Below, piece after piece: positions 1-6,060 of a DNA stretch of 6,298 nucleotides. A model generated the notes under the pieces. That model was not told the origin of the DNA, ran no database searches, and saw only the letters and a program-made list of their open reading frames with translations. The DNA comes from Deltaproteobacteria bacterium (GTDB lineage: Bacteria; Desulfobacterota; Desulfuromonadia; Desulfuromonadales; Geothermobacteraceae), in the NCBI GenBank assembly GCA_003695205.1, contig RFIO01000106.1, positions 1 through 6,298 on the forward strand, in the 5' to 3' direction. Both the position numbers and the translations under genes were made by a program. Position 1 is the stretch's first letter; the number at the start of each line of letters is the position of its first letter.

Positions 1-17
1 ACCAGGAACGATCCGCC

Positions 18-1082
18 ATGGGCATCAAGCTGACTGAAAACGAACGACAGACCCTGGAACAATGCCTGCGCAACCTGCAGTCGCTGGACGGCTGCCGAGC
101 CGAATTTGCCCCTGAGCCTACCGGCGAGAGCGCGGGCAGGTTGAAACTGCAGGGCCCCTGGGGTCGCCTCGACTACCGCATCCTGACCCGGCTGCGCCTG
201 ACCGAATCGAGCGCGGAAACGGCCATCCACCATCTGCGAGGGCGGCCGGAAGACAGAACACTGCTTCTGACCGACTATCTTCCCGACCGGGTGGCTGAAA
301 AGCTGAGACGCTCGGGAATCGACTACATCGACAGCGCCGGCAATGCCCACCTGCGTCAGCCACCGCTCTACATCGAAGTAAGCGGGCGCCGCCGGCCGGA
401 ACGCCAGCCCCGTGCCGGCCGGGCTTTCCAGGTCGCCGGCCTGAAGCTTGTCAGCCTGCTGCTGCGCCGTCCCGAAGCGGCCGCGTGGACCTACCGGGAC
501 CTCGCCGGGGAAGCCGGGATCGCCCTCGGGGCCGTCGGTCCGGTTCTAAAGGACCTCGCCCGCCGGGGCTACCTTGCCGGCGAAGATGAAAACCGCCGGG
601 TCACCGGCATCCGCGAACTCTTTCTGCGCTGGGAGCTCGGCTATGGTGACCGGTTGCGCGAGGCCCTGGAACTGCAACGCTGCCGCTGGAGCGGTCACTC
701 CGACCTTCGGCGCCTGGCCGACACGATCGATCGCCAGGCGGCCGATGCCGGCATTCTGCTTGGTGGGGAGCTGGGTGCTCGCCTGTTGCTGGGAGATGAG
801 GGGCCTGCGGATCAAATCAGCCTCCATTGCAGGGGGGAGTTGCTGCCGTTGATGCTGCGTCTGGAACTGGTCCCCGACCCGGAGGGTCCGGTGCATTTGC
901 TGCGGCGCTTCGGCAAAGGAGATCGCTGGTCAGGTTGGCAACCTTACCCGACACCACTGGCCGACCCTCTGCTGTTGCATGCCGAAGTTGCAACCGCCAG
1001 CCCCGACAAGGAAGAACTGCTGAAGGAACTGTCCGACCGCCACCTGTCACCACGTTTCACGGACAGCCGGATGAGCGGATAA
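18..1082 (+). CDS. AbiEi-type winged-helix transcriptional regulator (type IV antitoxin-like), orphan
   Basis: This 354-residue protein resembles the AbiEi_2/COG4861 group, DNA-binding proteins related to the antitoxins of type IV (AbiE) toxin-antitoxin systems. Residues about 50-123 form the N-terminal module and carry the family-like segment YIDSAGNAHL (103-112) followed by a PPLYIEVSG strand. Residues about 137-190 form a winged helix-turn-helix, with a TYRDLAGEAGIALGAV helix-turn-helix core and an RRGYL wing. Residues 245-325 contain the GILLGGELGARLL and PLADPLLLHAEV segments usual near the C-terminus. It has no signal peptide or membrane segment, so it should be cytoplasmic. The start is supported by AGGAA nine bases upstream. 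The next gene encodes a small DUF3135 protein; a nucleotidyltransferase toxin (AbiEii, with a GSxxxxxD motif) is not seen here, so a classical AbiE pair is not supported. A stand-alone regulator is the likely reading. Family assignment is by recalled motifs, and the DNA target is unknown. Confidence 0.75.
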   Translation: MGIKLTENERQTLEQCLRNLQSLDGCRAEFAPEPTGESAGRLKLQGPWGRLDYRILTRLRLTESSAETAIHHLRGRPEDRTLLLTDYLPDRVAEKLRRSGIDYIDSAGNAHLRQPPLYIEVSGRRRPERQPRAGRAFQVAGLKLVSLLLRRPEAAAWTYRDLAGEAGIALGAVGPVLKDLARRGYLAGEDENRRVTGIRELFLRWELGYGDRLREALELQRCRWSGHSDLRRLADTIDRQAADAGILLGGELGARLLLGDEGPADQISLHCRGELLPLMLRLELVPDPEGPVHLLRRFGKGDRWSGWQPYPTPLADPLLLHAEVATASPDKEELLKELSDRHLSPRFTDSRMSG

Positions 1083-1119
1083 ATTGAAAAATGCTATCAG
1101 GAGACAGCCCCCGAAGGGC

Positions 1120-1127
1120 GGAGGAGG
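1120..1127 (+). promoter_or_regulatory. Strong Shine-Dalgarno that sets the DUF3135 gene start
   Basis: GGAGGAGG lies five bases before the ATG at 1133 and is the best ribosome binding site in the first half of the window. An earlier in-frame ATG at 1091 has only AT-rich sequence before it and would add 14 residues not typical of the family. Translation should therefore begin at 1133. Confidence 0.75.
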
Positions 1128-1132
1128 CCGAC

Positions 1133-1480
1133 ATGCTGCCCGACATCGATGACACACGCGGCATTATTGAACACCTGACCGAACTGGCAGACAGTGATGG
1201 AGAAGCGTTTGAGCGCGCCAGCCGTGAACTGATCGAACGCACCATCGCCAGTTTCCCCGAAGAGTACCGTCGCAGGGCCGAAGGCCTGCAGTTTCGCATC
1301 GACGCAGCCCTGGCCCCCTGCAAGGACCCGGTGACGCGCATGAATCGCATGGTCGAGATCTTCTGGGACCACTTCCAGGCCTTCCATGATGTCTTCAACA
1401 ATCCGGACAAGGTTCTTGCCGAACGGGAGGCTGGCCAGCAGAAAGCCAGCGTCATCCCGTTGCGGCGGCACAACCACTGA
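1133..1480 (+). CDS. DUF3135 family protein, function unknown
   Basis: This small soluble protein of 115 residues belongs, by pattern, to DUF3135, a family with no established function. Recognisable family features are an acidic N-terminus, the FERASRELIERTI segment (26-38) ending in a Pro-Glu-Glu turn, LQFRID (52-57), a DPVTRMNRM helix (65-73) and an aromatic IFWDHF segment. It appears largely alpha-helical, with no signal peptide or membrane segment. The C-terminal tail from about residue 95 is polar and ends in basic and His residues. It starts 50 bases after the AbiEi-like gene in the same direction, so co-transcription is possible. A weak TG-N-TATCAG element at 1092-1100 could be a promoter but has no convincing -35. 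Any functional link with the AbiEi-like protein is speculation. The longer start at 1091 is less likely because it lacks a ribosome binding site. Confidence 0.7.
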   Translation: MLPDIDDTRGIIEHLTELADSDGEAFERASRELIERTIASFPEEYRRRAEGLQFRIDAALAPCKDPVTRMNRMVEIFWDHFQAFHDVFNNPDKVLAEREAGQQKASVIPLRRHNH

Positions 1481-1507
1481 GCATGCCTTTTGGGCTTGAC
1501 TATCGCT

Positions 1508-1534
1508 TAAGGAAAACCAGCCCGCGGCCGATAA
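1508..1534 (+). promoter_or_regulatory. Putative sigma-28 (FliA) promoter for the diguanylate cyclase
   Basis: The -10 element GCCGATAA (1527-1534) matches the FliA consensus at all eight positions. It sits exactly 11 bases after TAAGGAAA (1508-1515), which matches the TAAAGTTT -35 at four of eight positions, including TAA. Transcription would begin near 1540-1541, about 50 bases before the cyclase ATG at 1593. No better sigma-70 promoter was found in this gap: a TTGAC at 1496-1500 has no -10 at a suitable distance. The match is seen directly; its use by FliA is inference. Confidence 0.6.
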
Positions 1535-1545
1535 GAGGGCAGGTG

Positions 1546-1564
1546 CCGCCGGAGAACCCGGCGG
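1546..1564 (+). other. Leader stem-loop between predicted promoter and cyclase start
   Basis: A perfect 7-bp GC stem, CCGCCGG (1546-1552) with CCGGCGG (1558-1564), closes a 5-base loop. It would lie within a few bases of the predicted 5' end of the cyclase mRNA and about 18 bases before its ribosome binding site. The T-rich run starts only about 8 bases later (1573-1580), so it is not a standard intrinsic terminator. It may protect the 5' end or have no function. It does not match a c-di-GMP riboswitch that I recognise. Confidence 0.4.
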
Positions 1565-1592
1565 GGATGACCATTCTTTTTCGGAGATCGCC

Positions 1593-2921
1593 ATGCCCGG
1601 TCGGCCGGTACGCGTCCGCACCAAGCTCTACCTCTGCCTGTTGCTCCTGTTCATTCCGCTGCTGCTGCTGGGGAGCGGAGCCTACTACACCCTCGGCAGG
1701 GTCTCGGAAAACCTCGACGACATGGTCGAACGCACCCTGATCGACCTGCCGCGGATCACCAACCTCAAAAGCCTGCTGCTGCTCGCGAAAATGCCGCCCA
1801 ACGACTACCTGATCAGCGGCAACGCCGGCGAACGGGTCACCTTCGACAACTTCTCCAGCCGCATCGACGAAGCCCTTTTCAAAATCCGCACTTCCCAGCG
1901 CACAAACGACGAAGCCCTCTTCCTGGTCGAACTGGCGGCCGAGAACTGGCGCAAGAGCCGCTCGCTGGCCCACGCGATTTTCGCGATAGAAAACATCCGT
2001 ACGCCGGCCGCCGAAAATGCCATGCGCGAGTTCGATGCCCAGATGGCCCGCACCATCGCCCTGCTCGATCAGCTTGAGCGCGAATCCTTCCACCTGGTTG
2101 AAGCCGGGGTTGACAAAACCCGTGCCCGCCAGCGTTCGATGCTTCTGGGCACAGCGCTGACATGCGGCCTGGCGCTGCTGATCGGCATCGTCACCACCGT
2201 CCTCCTCACCCGCGCGGTCGTCCGTCCCCTGGCGGCCTTGCGCAGACATGCCTACCGCTTGGGCCAGGGAGACCTCAAAACCCGCATCAACCTGCCTTTG
2301 GACGATGAATTCGGCAGCCTGGCCGAGGTCTTCAACACCATGGCCGGCAACCTCGAACGCAGCCAGGAGGTTCTGCACGATATGGCCATGCGCGATGGCC
2401 TGACCGGGCTCTACAACCGGCGCGAATTTCATCACCGGCTGCAGGCGGAATTTGACCGCGCGCGGCGCCGGCAAAGCCCGCTGTCGATCCTGATGATGGA
2501 CATCGACCACTTCAAGAAAGTCAATGACACCTACGGCCACCTGGTCGGCGACGAGGTACTGCGCGAGGTTGCCGCGCGGGTCGGCCGCCATATCCGTACC
2601 ATGGATTTTCTCGCCCGCTACGGCGGCGAGGAATTCGTCATCATCACCCCCGAGCCCCATCAGGGCGCTCTCGTTCTCGCCGAGCGCATCCGCGCCCAAG
2701 TGGCCGACGAACCGGTCCTCATCTCCGACGGCCAGCTGCTGCCCGTCACCATTTCGCTGGGTTGCGCCACCTGGCCCGACCAGGGGGAAACCGACCTCGA
2801 ACTGGTCAATCTCGCCGACCAGGCCCTCTACAGCGCCAAGGAACAGGGACGCAACCGGGTGGTCGGACAGCCCCCGTCCGGCGGCAAACCAAAGCTCAAG
2901 GTCATATCCGAGCCCTGCTGA
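1593..2921 (+). CDS. Membrane-bound diguanylate cyclase (periplasmic sensor-HAMP-GGDEF)
   Basis: This 442-residue inner-membrane enzyme is predicted to make c-di-GMP from two GTP. Transmembrane helix 1 spans about residues 11-32. A mainly helical periplasmic region (33-182), not assignable to a named sensor family, is followed by transmembrane helix 2 (about 183-206) and a HAMP linker (about 203-258). The GGDEF domain begins at RDGLTGLYNRR (267-277). The active-site motif is GGEEF (344-348). Asp303 and Glu346 should bind Mg2+, and Asn311 and Asp320 the guanine. The inhibitory I-site RxxD is intact (RTMD, 335-338), five residues before GGEEF, so product feedback inhibition is expected. There is no EAL or HD-GYP domain, so it should be a cyclase only. 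The start has GGAG (1583-1586) six bases upstream. The upstream gap holds a sigma-28-like promoter, pointing to expression with flagellar genes. The last 20 residues are a Pro/Lys-rich tail. The signal sensed is unknown. Confidence 0.93.
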   Translation: MPGRPVRVRTKLYLCLLLLFIPLLLLGSGAYYTLGRVSENLDDMVERTLIDLPRITNLKSLLLLAKMPPNDYLISGNAGERVTFDNFSSRIDEALFKIRTSQRTNDEALFLVELAAENWRKSRSLAHAIFAIENIRTPAAENAMREFDAQMARTIALLDQLERESFHLVEAGVDKTRARQRSMLLGTALTCGLALLIGIVTTVLLTRAVVRPLAALRRHAYRLGQGDLKTRINLPLDDEFGSLAEVFNTMAGNLERSQEVLHDMAMRDGLTGLYNRREFHHRLQAEFDRARRRQSPLSILMMDIDHFKKVNDTYGHLVGDEVLREVAARVGRHIRTMDFLARYGGEEFVIITPEPHQGALVLAERIRAQVADEPVLISDGQLLPVTISLGCATWPDQGETDLELVNLADQALYSAKEQGRNRVVGQPPSGGKPKLKVISEPC

Positions 2922-2946
2922 CATCTCCCGCACCCACACCCCGATC

Positions 2947-2955
2947 TGTTATACT
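2947..2955 (+). promoter_or_regulatory. Possible extended -10 promoter for the HD-domain gene
   Basis: TGTTATACT fits the extended -10 form (TG-N-TATAAT, five of six in the hexamer). No good -35 lies 16-18 bases upstream, as is common for extended -10 promoters. Transcription would begin near 2962, giving a leader of about 26 bases with AGGAGG (2974-2979) eight bases before the ATG. Confidence 0.4.
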
Positions 2956-2987
2956 GCAGCCTCATTCCGCCACAGGAGGAGTTTGCC

Positions 2988-3554
2988 ATGCCCTATGGAA
3001 TCGATCGCGTCCAGGCCCTTGAGCTGCTGCACCGCCACGTCAAGGCCCCCAACCTGATCAAGCACTGTCTGGCGAGTGAAGCCGTCCTGCGTGCCCTGGC
3101 CCGCCGTCTCGGCGAGGATGAGGAGAAGTGGGGCCTTGCCGGTCTGCTGCACGACCTGGACGTCGAGCAGACTGCCGACGACCTGTCACGCCATACCCAC
3201 GAAACTGTGCGAATTCTGGCCGAACTGGGCATCGATTCAGAGATCATCGAGGCGATCCGCCTGCACAACGAACAGGCTCACCCGGACCGTCGCAGCACCC
3301 CTTTTCAGCACGCCCTGGCAGCGGGCGAGACCATCACCGGCCTGGTCACGGCAACCGCCCTGGTCTACCCGGACAAGAAACTGGCCAGCGTCAAGCCCAA
3401 GTCGGTACGCAAACGCTACAAGGAAAAGGCCTTTGCCGCCGGTGCCAACCGGGAGATCATCGCAGAATGCGAACAGATCGGCATTCCCCTGGCGGAATTC
3501 TGCGACCTCAGTCTCGCGGCCATGCAGGAGATCGCCGACCAGTTGGGTCTCTGA
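2988..3554 (+). CDS. HD-domain (HDIG-type) predicted metal-dependent phosphohydrolase
   Basis: This 188-residue cytoplasmic protein has the HD superfamily fold; its substrate is unknown. Visible metal-ligand candidates are His26 (LIKHCLASE), the His55-Asp56 pair in LLHDLD, His69, His93 (IRLHNE) and an acidic residue at the final position, here Glu114 in AAGETITGL. C-terminal family blocks are ALVYPDKKL, VKPKSVRKRYK and FAAGANREII (149-158). It belongs to a widespread group of short HD proteins of about 185-190 residues, usually annotated only as HDIG or HD domain proteins. The full-length match suggests an intact gene. It lacks the HHE and GYP motifs of HD-GYP phosphodiesterases, so c-di-GMP breakdown should not be assumed despite the cyclase next door. 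A strong AGGAGG eight bases upstream supports the start. A likely promoter of its own precedes it, and a weak terminator-like structure follows it. Confidence 0.85.
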   Translation: MPYGIDRVQALELLHRHVKAPNLIKHCLASEAVLRALARRLGEDEEKWGLAGLLHDLDVEQTADDLSRHTHETVRILAELGIDSEIIEAIRLHNEQAHPDRRSTPFQHALAAGETITGLVTATALVYPDKKLASVKPKSVRKRYKEKAFAAGANREIIAECEQIGIPLAEFCDLSLAAMQEIADQLGL

Positions 3555-3564
3555 AACAATGGCC

Positions 3565-3608
3565 GCACCTGTTTGCAACCGCAGGCAGGCGTGCTATTTT
3601 TCGTTTTT
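3565..3608 (+). terminator. Weak candidate intrinsic terminator after the HD-domain gene
   Basis: An imperfect stem pairs GCA-CCTG (3565-3571) with CAGG-(CG)-TGC (3586-3594), leaving a two-base bulge and a 14-base loop. It runs straight into a T-rich tract, TATTTTTCGTTTTT (3595-3608). Stem quality is modest. The same bases can also be read as a promoter for larB, so this call is uncertain. Confidence 0.3.
3573..3600 (+). promoter_or_regulatory. Candidate sigma-70-type promoter for the larBC operon
   Basis: TTGCAA (3573-3578) and TATTTT (3595-3600) are 16 bases apart. Each matches its consensus hexamer at four of six positions, and TG-C before the -10 gives an extended -10 (TGCTATTTT). Transcription would start near 3607, about 34 bases before the larB ATG. 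It overlaps the terminator-like hairpin, and the two readings cannot be separated by eye. Confidence 0.35.
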
Positions 3609-3640
3609 GTGCCTGTTAATAACTTTTGATACTGAGCGTC

Positions 3641-4396
3641 ATGAATCCTGATGAACTGAAGAAGCTGCTGCAGGCTTTCCGCAACGGCGAGGTGGACGAA
3701 GCGGATGTCATCGGCCGGCTGCGCACCCTCCCCTTTGAGGACATCGGTATCGCGCACGTCGACCACCATCGCAGCCTGCGCCAGGGGGCTCCGGAGGTCA
3801 TCTTCGGCGCCGGCAAAACCATCGAACAGCTGCAGGCCATCATCGCGACCATGGCGGCACGGGGATCAAACGTTCTGGCCACCCGCCTGGACTCCGACAA
3901 GGGGCAGGCACTGCTCGACCGATTCCCGGGCGGAGAATTCGATCCCCTGGCCGGCACCTTCTGCCTCACGGCCAAAACGCCCGAAGCCTGTGAAGGGACC
4001 CTGCTGGTCGCCTGCGCCGGCACCTCCGACTTGCCCGTGGCACGCGAAGCCGCGGTGACCGCGCGCATGTTCGGTCACCGGGTTGAGGAGCTGACCGATG
4101 TCGGCGTCGCCGGCATCCACCGCCTTCTGAGCCGGGGGGACACGCTGCGCAGCGCTGACGTCATCATCGTTGTCGCCGGCATGGAGGGGGCGCTCCCCTC
4201 GGTCGTCGGCGGGCTGGTCTCCGTTCCGGTGATCGCCGTACCGACTTCGGTCGGCTACGGCGCCGCCTTCGGAGGTATCGCAGCGCTTCTCGGGATGCTC
4301 AACTCCTGCGCCGGTGGCGTCACCGTGGTCAACATCGACAACGGCTTCGGTGCCGCCTTTGCCGCCCACCGTATCCTGCAGGGGCGCGCCCGATGA
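3641..4396 (+). CDS. larB: LarB, pyridinium-3,5-biscarboxylic acid mononucleotide synthase (nickel-pincer cofactor biosynthesis)
   Basis: LarB carries out the first step of nickel-pincer nucleotide cofactor synthesis: it carboxylates and hydrolyses nicotinic acid adenine dinucleotide to the 3,5-biscarboxylated mononucleotide and AMP. The 251-residue product has the family N-terminus MNPDELKKLL, then LPFEDIGIAHVDHHRSLRQG (30-49) and a PurE-like C-terminal domain. That domain has VACAGTSDLPVAREA (123-137), DVGVAGIHRLL, VVAGMEGALPSVV (177-189) and PTSVGYGAAFGG (201-212). Cys223 in LNSCAGG appears equivalent to the catalytic cysteine near position 221 of the Lactobacillus plantarum enzyme. I chose the ATG at 3641 because the protein then begins at the usual family start. 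A TTG at 3626 would add five residues. Neither has a good Shine-Dalgarno; only GAG at 3634-3636 precedes the ATG, so initiation may be weak. It shares ATGA with larC. Confidence 0.95.
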   Translation: MNPDELKKLLQAFRNGEVDEADVIGRLRTLPFEDIGIAHVDHHRSLRQGAPEVIFGAGKTIEQLQAIIATMAARGSNVLATRLDSDKGQALLDRFPGGEFDPLAGTFCLTAKTPEACEGTLLVACAGTSDLPVAREAAVTARMFGHRVEELTDVGVAGIHRLLSRGDTLRSADVIIVVAGMEGALPSVVGGLVSVPVIAVPTSVGYGAAFGGIAALLGMLNSCAGGVTVVNIDNGFGAAFAAHRILQGRAR

Positions 4397-5577
4397 AAAC
4401 CCTCTGGCTCGACCCCTTCTCCGGCGTCTCGGGCGATATGTTCCTGGGGCTGCTGGTCGATCTCGGTCTTGATATCCAGCTGCTGGAACGAGATCTTGCC
4501 GCCCTGGAACTGCCGGGCTGGCAGCTGCAATGTGCTTCGGAACAACGAGGTGGCATCTGCGGCACGCGCGTCCGCGTGCTCGCCAAAAAGGAGCAGGCGC
4601 ACCGCCACCTCCCTGACATCCTCGGCCTGGTCGAGCGGGCCGAACTGCCGGACCAGGTCAGGCAAGCTGCCAGAGATGTATTCAGACGGCTGGCGGAAGC
4701 CGAGGCCCGGGTACATGGAGTTCCGGTCGACAGGGTCCATTTCCATGAAGTCGGCGCCGTCGACGCCATCATCGATATTGTCGGCACCAGCCTCGGCCTC
4801 TTCCGGCTCGGCATCGACCGGCTGGTCTGCGGCCCCGTCCCCATAAGCCGCGGGTTTGTCCAGACCGACCACGGCCCCATGCCTCTGCCGGCACCGGCCA
4901 CAGCGGCCCTGCTGGAAGGGTGGCCGCTCACCGATGCCGCCTGCGAGAAAGAACTTGTCACGCCGACTGGCGCAGCCCTGGTTACCGCCCTGGGCGAACC
5001 GGGCAATTGTCCCGACATGCGCCTGGAAAAGACCGGCTACGGGGTCGGCGGCTGGCAGCTTTCGGACCGGCCAAACCTGCTGCGCGGCTTTCTCGGAGAA
5101 ACAGGCGACAAGGGTCGTTACGAGGTCGACCGGGTCGTGGTTGTGAACGCTCACATCGACGACGCCAGCCCCGAATGGCTCGGCTACCTGCAGGAGACCT
5201 TGCTGGAGGCGGGAGTTCTCGACATCGCCTTTGCTCCGCTGCAGATGAAGAAAAACAGGCCCGCGACCGGCCTGACGGTCCTGGCGCGGGAGGAGGATTT
5301 TGCCCGCGTGCGCGACCTGGTCCTGCGCGAGGGTCTGACCGCCGGGCTGCGCTGGCGCGTCGAGCAGCGCTGCAAGCTGCCGCGTCGCCAGATTGAACTG
5401 GAAACGCCGCTGGGGCCTGCCAGAGCCAAGGTGCTGCAGCTGGGCAACGACATGCGCCTGACCCCGGAATACGACGACTGCCGACGCCTGGCGCGCCAGA
5501 GCGGCCGCTCCATCGCCGAGGTCTACCGGCTGGTTGAACAGGCGGCCCAAAACTGGAGGAAGAAACACAATGGCTGA
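4393..5577 (+). CDS. larC: LarC, nickel insertion protein of nickel-pincer cofactor biosynthesis (single-frame LarC1-LarC2)
   Basis: LarC is the CTP-dependent cyclometallase that puts nickel into the pyridinium-3,5-bisthiocarboxylic acid mononucleotide made by LarE, giving the cofactor of lactate racemase LarA and related enzymes. The 394-residue product starts with the hallmark DPFSGVSGDMFLGLLVDLG (7-25). It carries the His/Asp-rich HFHEVGAVDAIIDIVG (116-131), GPVPISRGFVQTDHG (147-161) and ELVTPTGAAL (187-196). The LarC2 part begins near NAHIDDASPE (252-261) and includes QMKKNRPATGLTVL (284-297) and RLTPEYDDCRRLA (355-367). Both halves are in one continuous frame, unlike the L. plantarum gene, where LarC2 is reached by ribosomal frameshifting. 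Where many homologues read ETTTLGIR or similar, this one reads EGLTAGLR (313-320), a mild divergence. Its ATG overlaps the larB stop by four bases, so translation is probably coupled. LarE is not in this window. Confidence 0.96.
   Translation: MKTLWLDPFSGVSGDMFLGLLVDLGLDIQLLERDLAALELPGWQLQCASEQRGGICGTRVRVLAKKEQAHRHLPDILGLVERAELPDQVRQAARDVFRRLAEAEARVHGVPVDRVHFHEVGAVDAIIDIVGTSLGLFRLGIDRLVCGPVPISRGFVQTDHGPMPLPAPATAALLEGWPLTDAACEKELVTPTGAALVTALGEPGNCPDMRLEKTGYGVGGWQLSDRPNLLRGFLGETGDKGRYEVDRVVVVNAHIDDASPEWLGYLQETLLEAGVLDIAFAPLQMKKNRPATGLTVLAREEDFARVRDLVLREGLTAGLRWRVEQRCKLPRRQIELETPLGPARAKVLQLGNDMRLTPEYDDCRRLARQSGRSIAEVYRLVEQAAQNWRKKHNG
5555..5560 (+). promoter_or_regulatory. Shine-Dalgarno inside larC that sets the pgpA start
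   Basis: GGAGGA, nine bases before the ATG at 5570, lies within the last codons of larC. It favours this ATG over the in-frame TTG at 5534, which would add 12 polar residues absent from usual PgpA proteins. Confidence 0.7.
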
Positions 5578-6046
5578 AGCCTCGAACCGGCAAACACCCG
5601 TATGGGTTCTGCACCTGGCCGCCAACGGCGGCCTGGGCTATGCCCCGGCGGCGTCTGGGACGGTCGGCACCCTTGCGGGCATCCCCGCCTTCTGGCTGCT
5701 CAGCCACCTTGGCGGCCTGACCTTCACCCTGGTCTGGCTGCTGCTTTTGGTCGTCGCCTGCCTGGCCAGCGATGCCGCCGGCAGGCATTACGGGCAGGCC
5801 GACGATGGCCGCATTGTCATCGACGAACTGATCGGCTACCTGGTCACCGTCGCCCTGCTGCCTTTTTCCTGGACCGCGGCCCTGCTCGGATTCGTCTTCT
5901 TCCGCCTGTTCGACATTGCCAAGCTGCCACCGGCCAGCTGGTACGACCGCGAGATGAAAAACGGCGTCGGAGTGGTGCTCGATGACGTTGCCGCCGGCCT
6001 TTATGCCGCCCTTGCCCTGAGATTCTGTCTGCTGCTGTTCGGTTGA
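5570..6046 (+). CDS. pgpA: Phosphatidylglycerophosphatase A
   Basis: PgpA removes the phosphate from phosphatidylglycerophosphate to give phosphatidylglycerol, at the cytoplasmic face of the inner membrane. The 158-residue product is within the usual family length of about 150-175. Motifs are GLGYAPAASGTVGTLAGIP (21-39), the acidic DDGRIVIDELIGYLVT (78-93; Asp85-Glu86), FRLFDIAK (111-118; Asp115) and GVGVVLDDVAAGLYA (132-146; Asp138-Asp139). These acidic residues form the metal-dependent active site in the family. About four hydrophobic segments fit membrane helices, near 33-47, 50-66, 88-113 and 138-156. The more usual GGxGIMLDD reads NGVGVVLDD here, keeping both Asp residues. The gene overlaps larC by eight bases and ends 14 bases before cinA. 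It has no evident biochemical tie to the nickel cofactor, so it may simply be a housekeeping passenger in the operon. Confidence 0.95.
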   Translation: MAEASNRQTPVWVLHLAANGGLGYAPAASGTVGTLAGIPAFWLLSHLGGLTFTLVWLLLLVVACLASDAAGRHYGQADDGRIVIDELIGYLVTVALLPFSWTAALLGFVFFRLFDIAKLPPASWYDREMKNGVGVVLDDVAAGLYAALALRFCLLLFG

Positions 6047-6060
6047 AGGAGTCATCCCCG

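Noticed and set aside
1107..1119. Small hairpin GCCC-N5-GGGC before the DUF3135 gene
   Set aside because: A four-base stem in GC-rich DNA is expected by chance, and it has no T run.
1496..1524. A sigma-70 promoter using TTGAC at 1496
   Set aside because: The sequence at 16-18 bases downstream is GC-rich with no -10 likeness; the sigma-28 reading fits far better.
1481..1592. A c-di-GMP (GEMM) riboswitch before the cyclase gene
   Set aside because: The leader after the predicted start is only about 50 bases and lacks the conserved GEMM sequence blocks; only a single small stem-loop is seen.
1500..2939. A 479-codon open frame on the minus strand opposite the cyclase gene
   Set aside because: It mirrors a gene with clear sensor, HAMP and GGDEF motifs; long antisense frames are expected in GC-rich coding DNA. 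Its protein is low-complexity and has no recognisable domain.
2988..3554. A c-di-GMP phosphodiesterase of the HD-GYP class
   Set aside because: No GYP motif or extended HD-GYP signature is present; the protein fits the short HDIG-type group instead.
4255..5625. A 456-codon minus-strand frame opposite larB/larC, and another of 357 codons at 4982-6055
   Set aside because: Both lie against well-identified genes, have Gln/Gly/Arg-rich sequence without family motifs, and lack ribosome binding sites.
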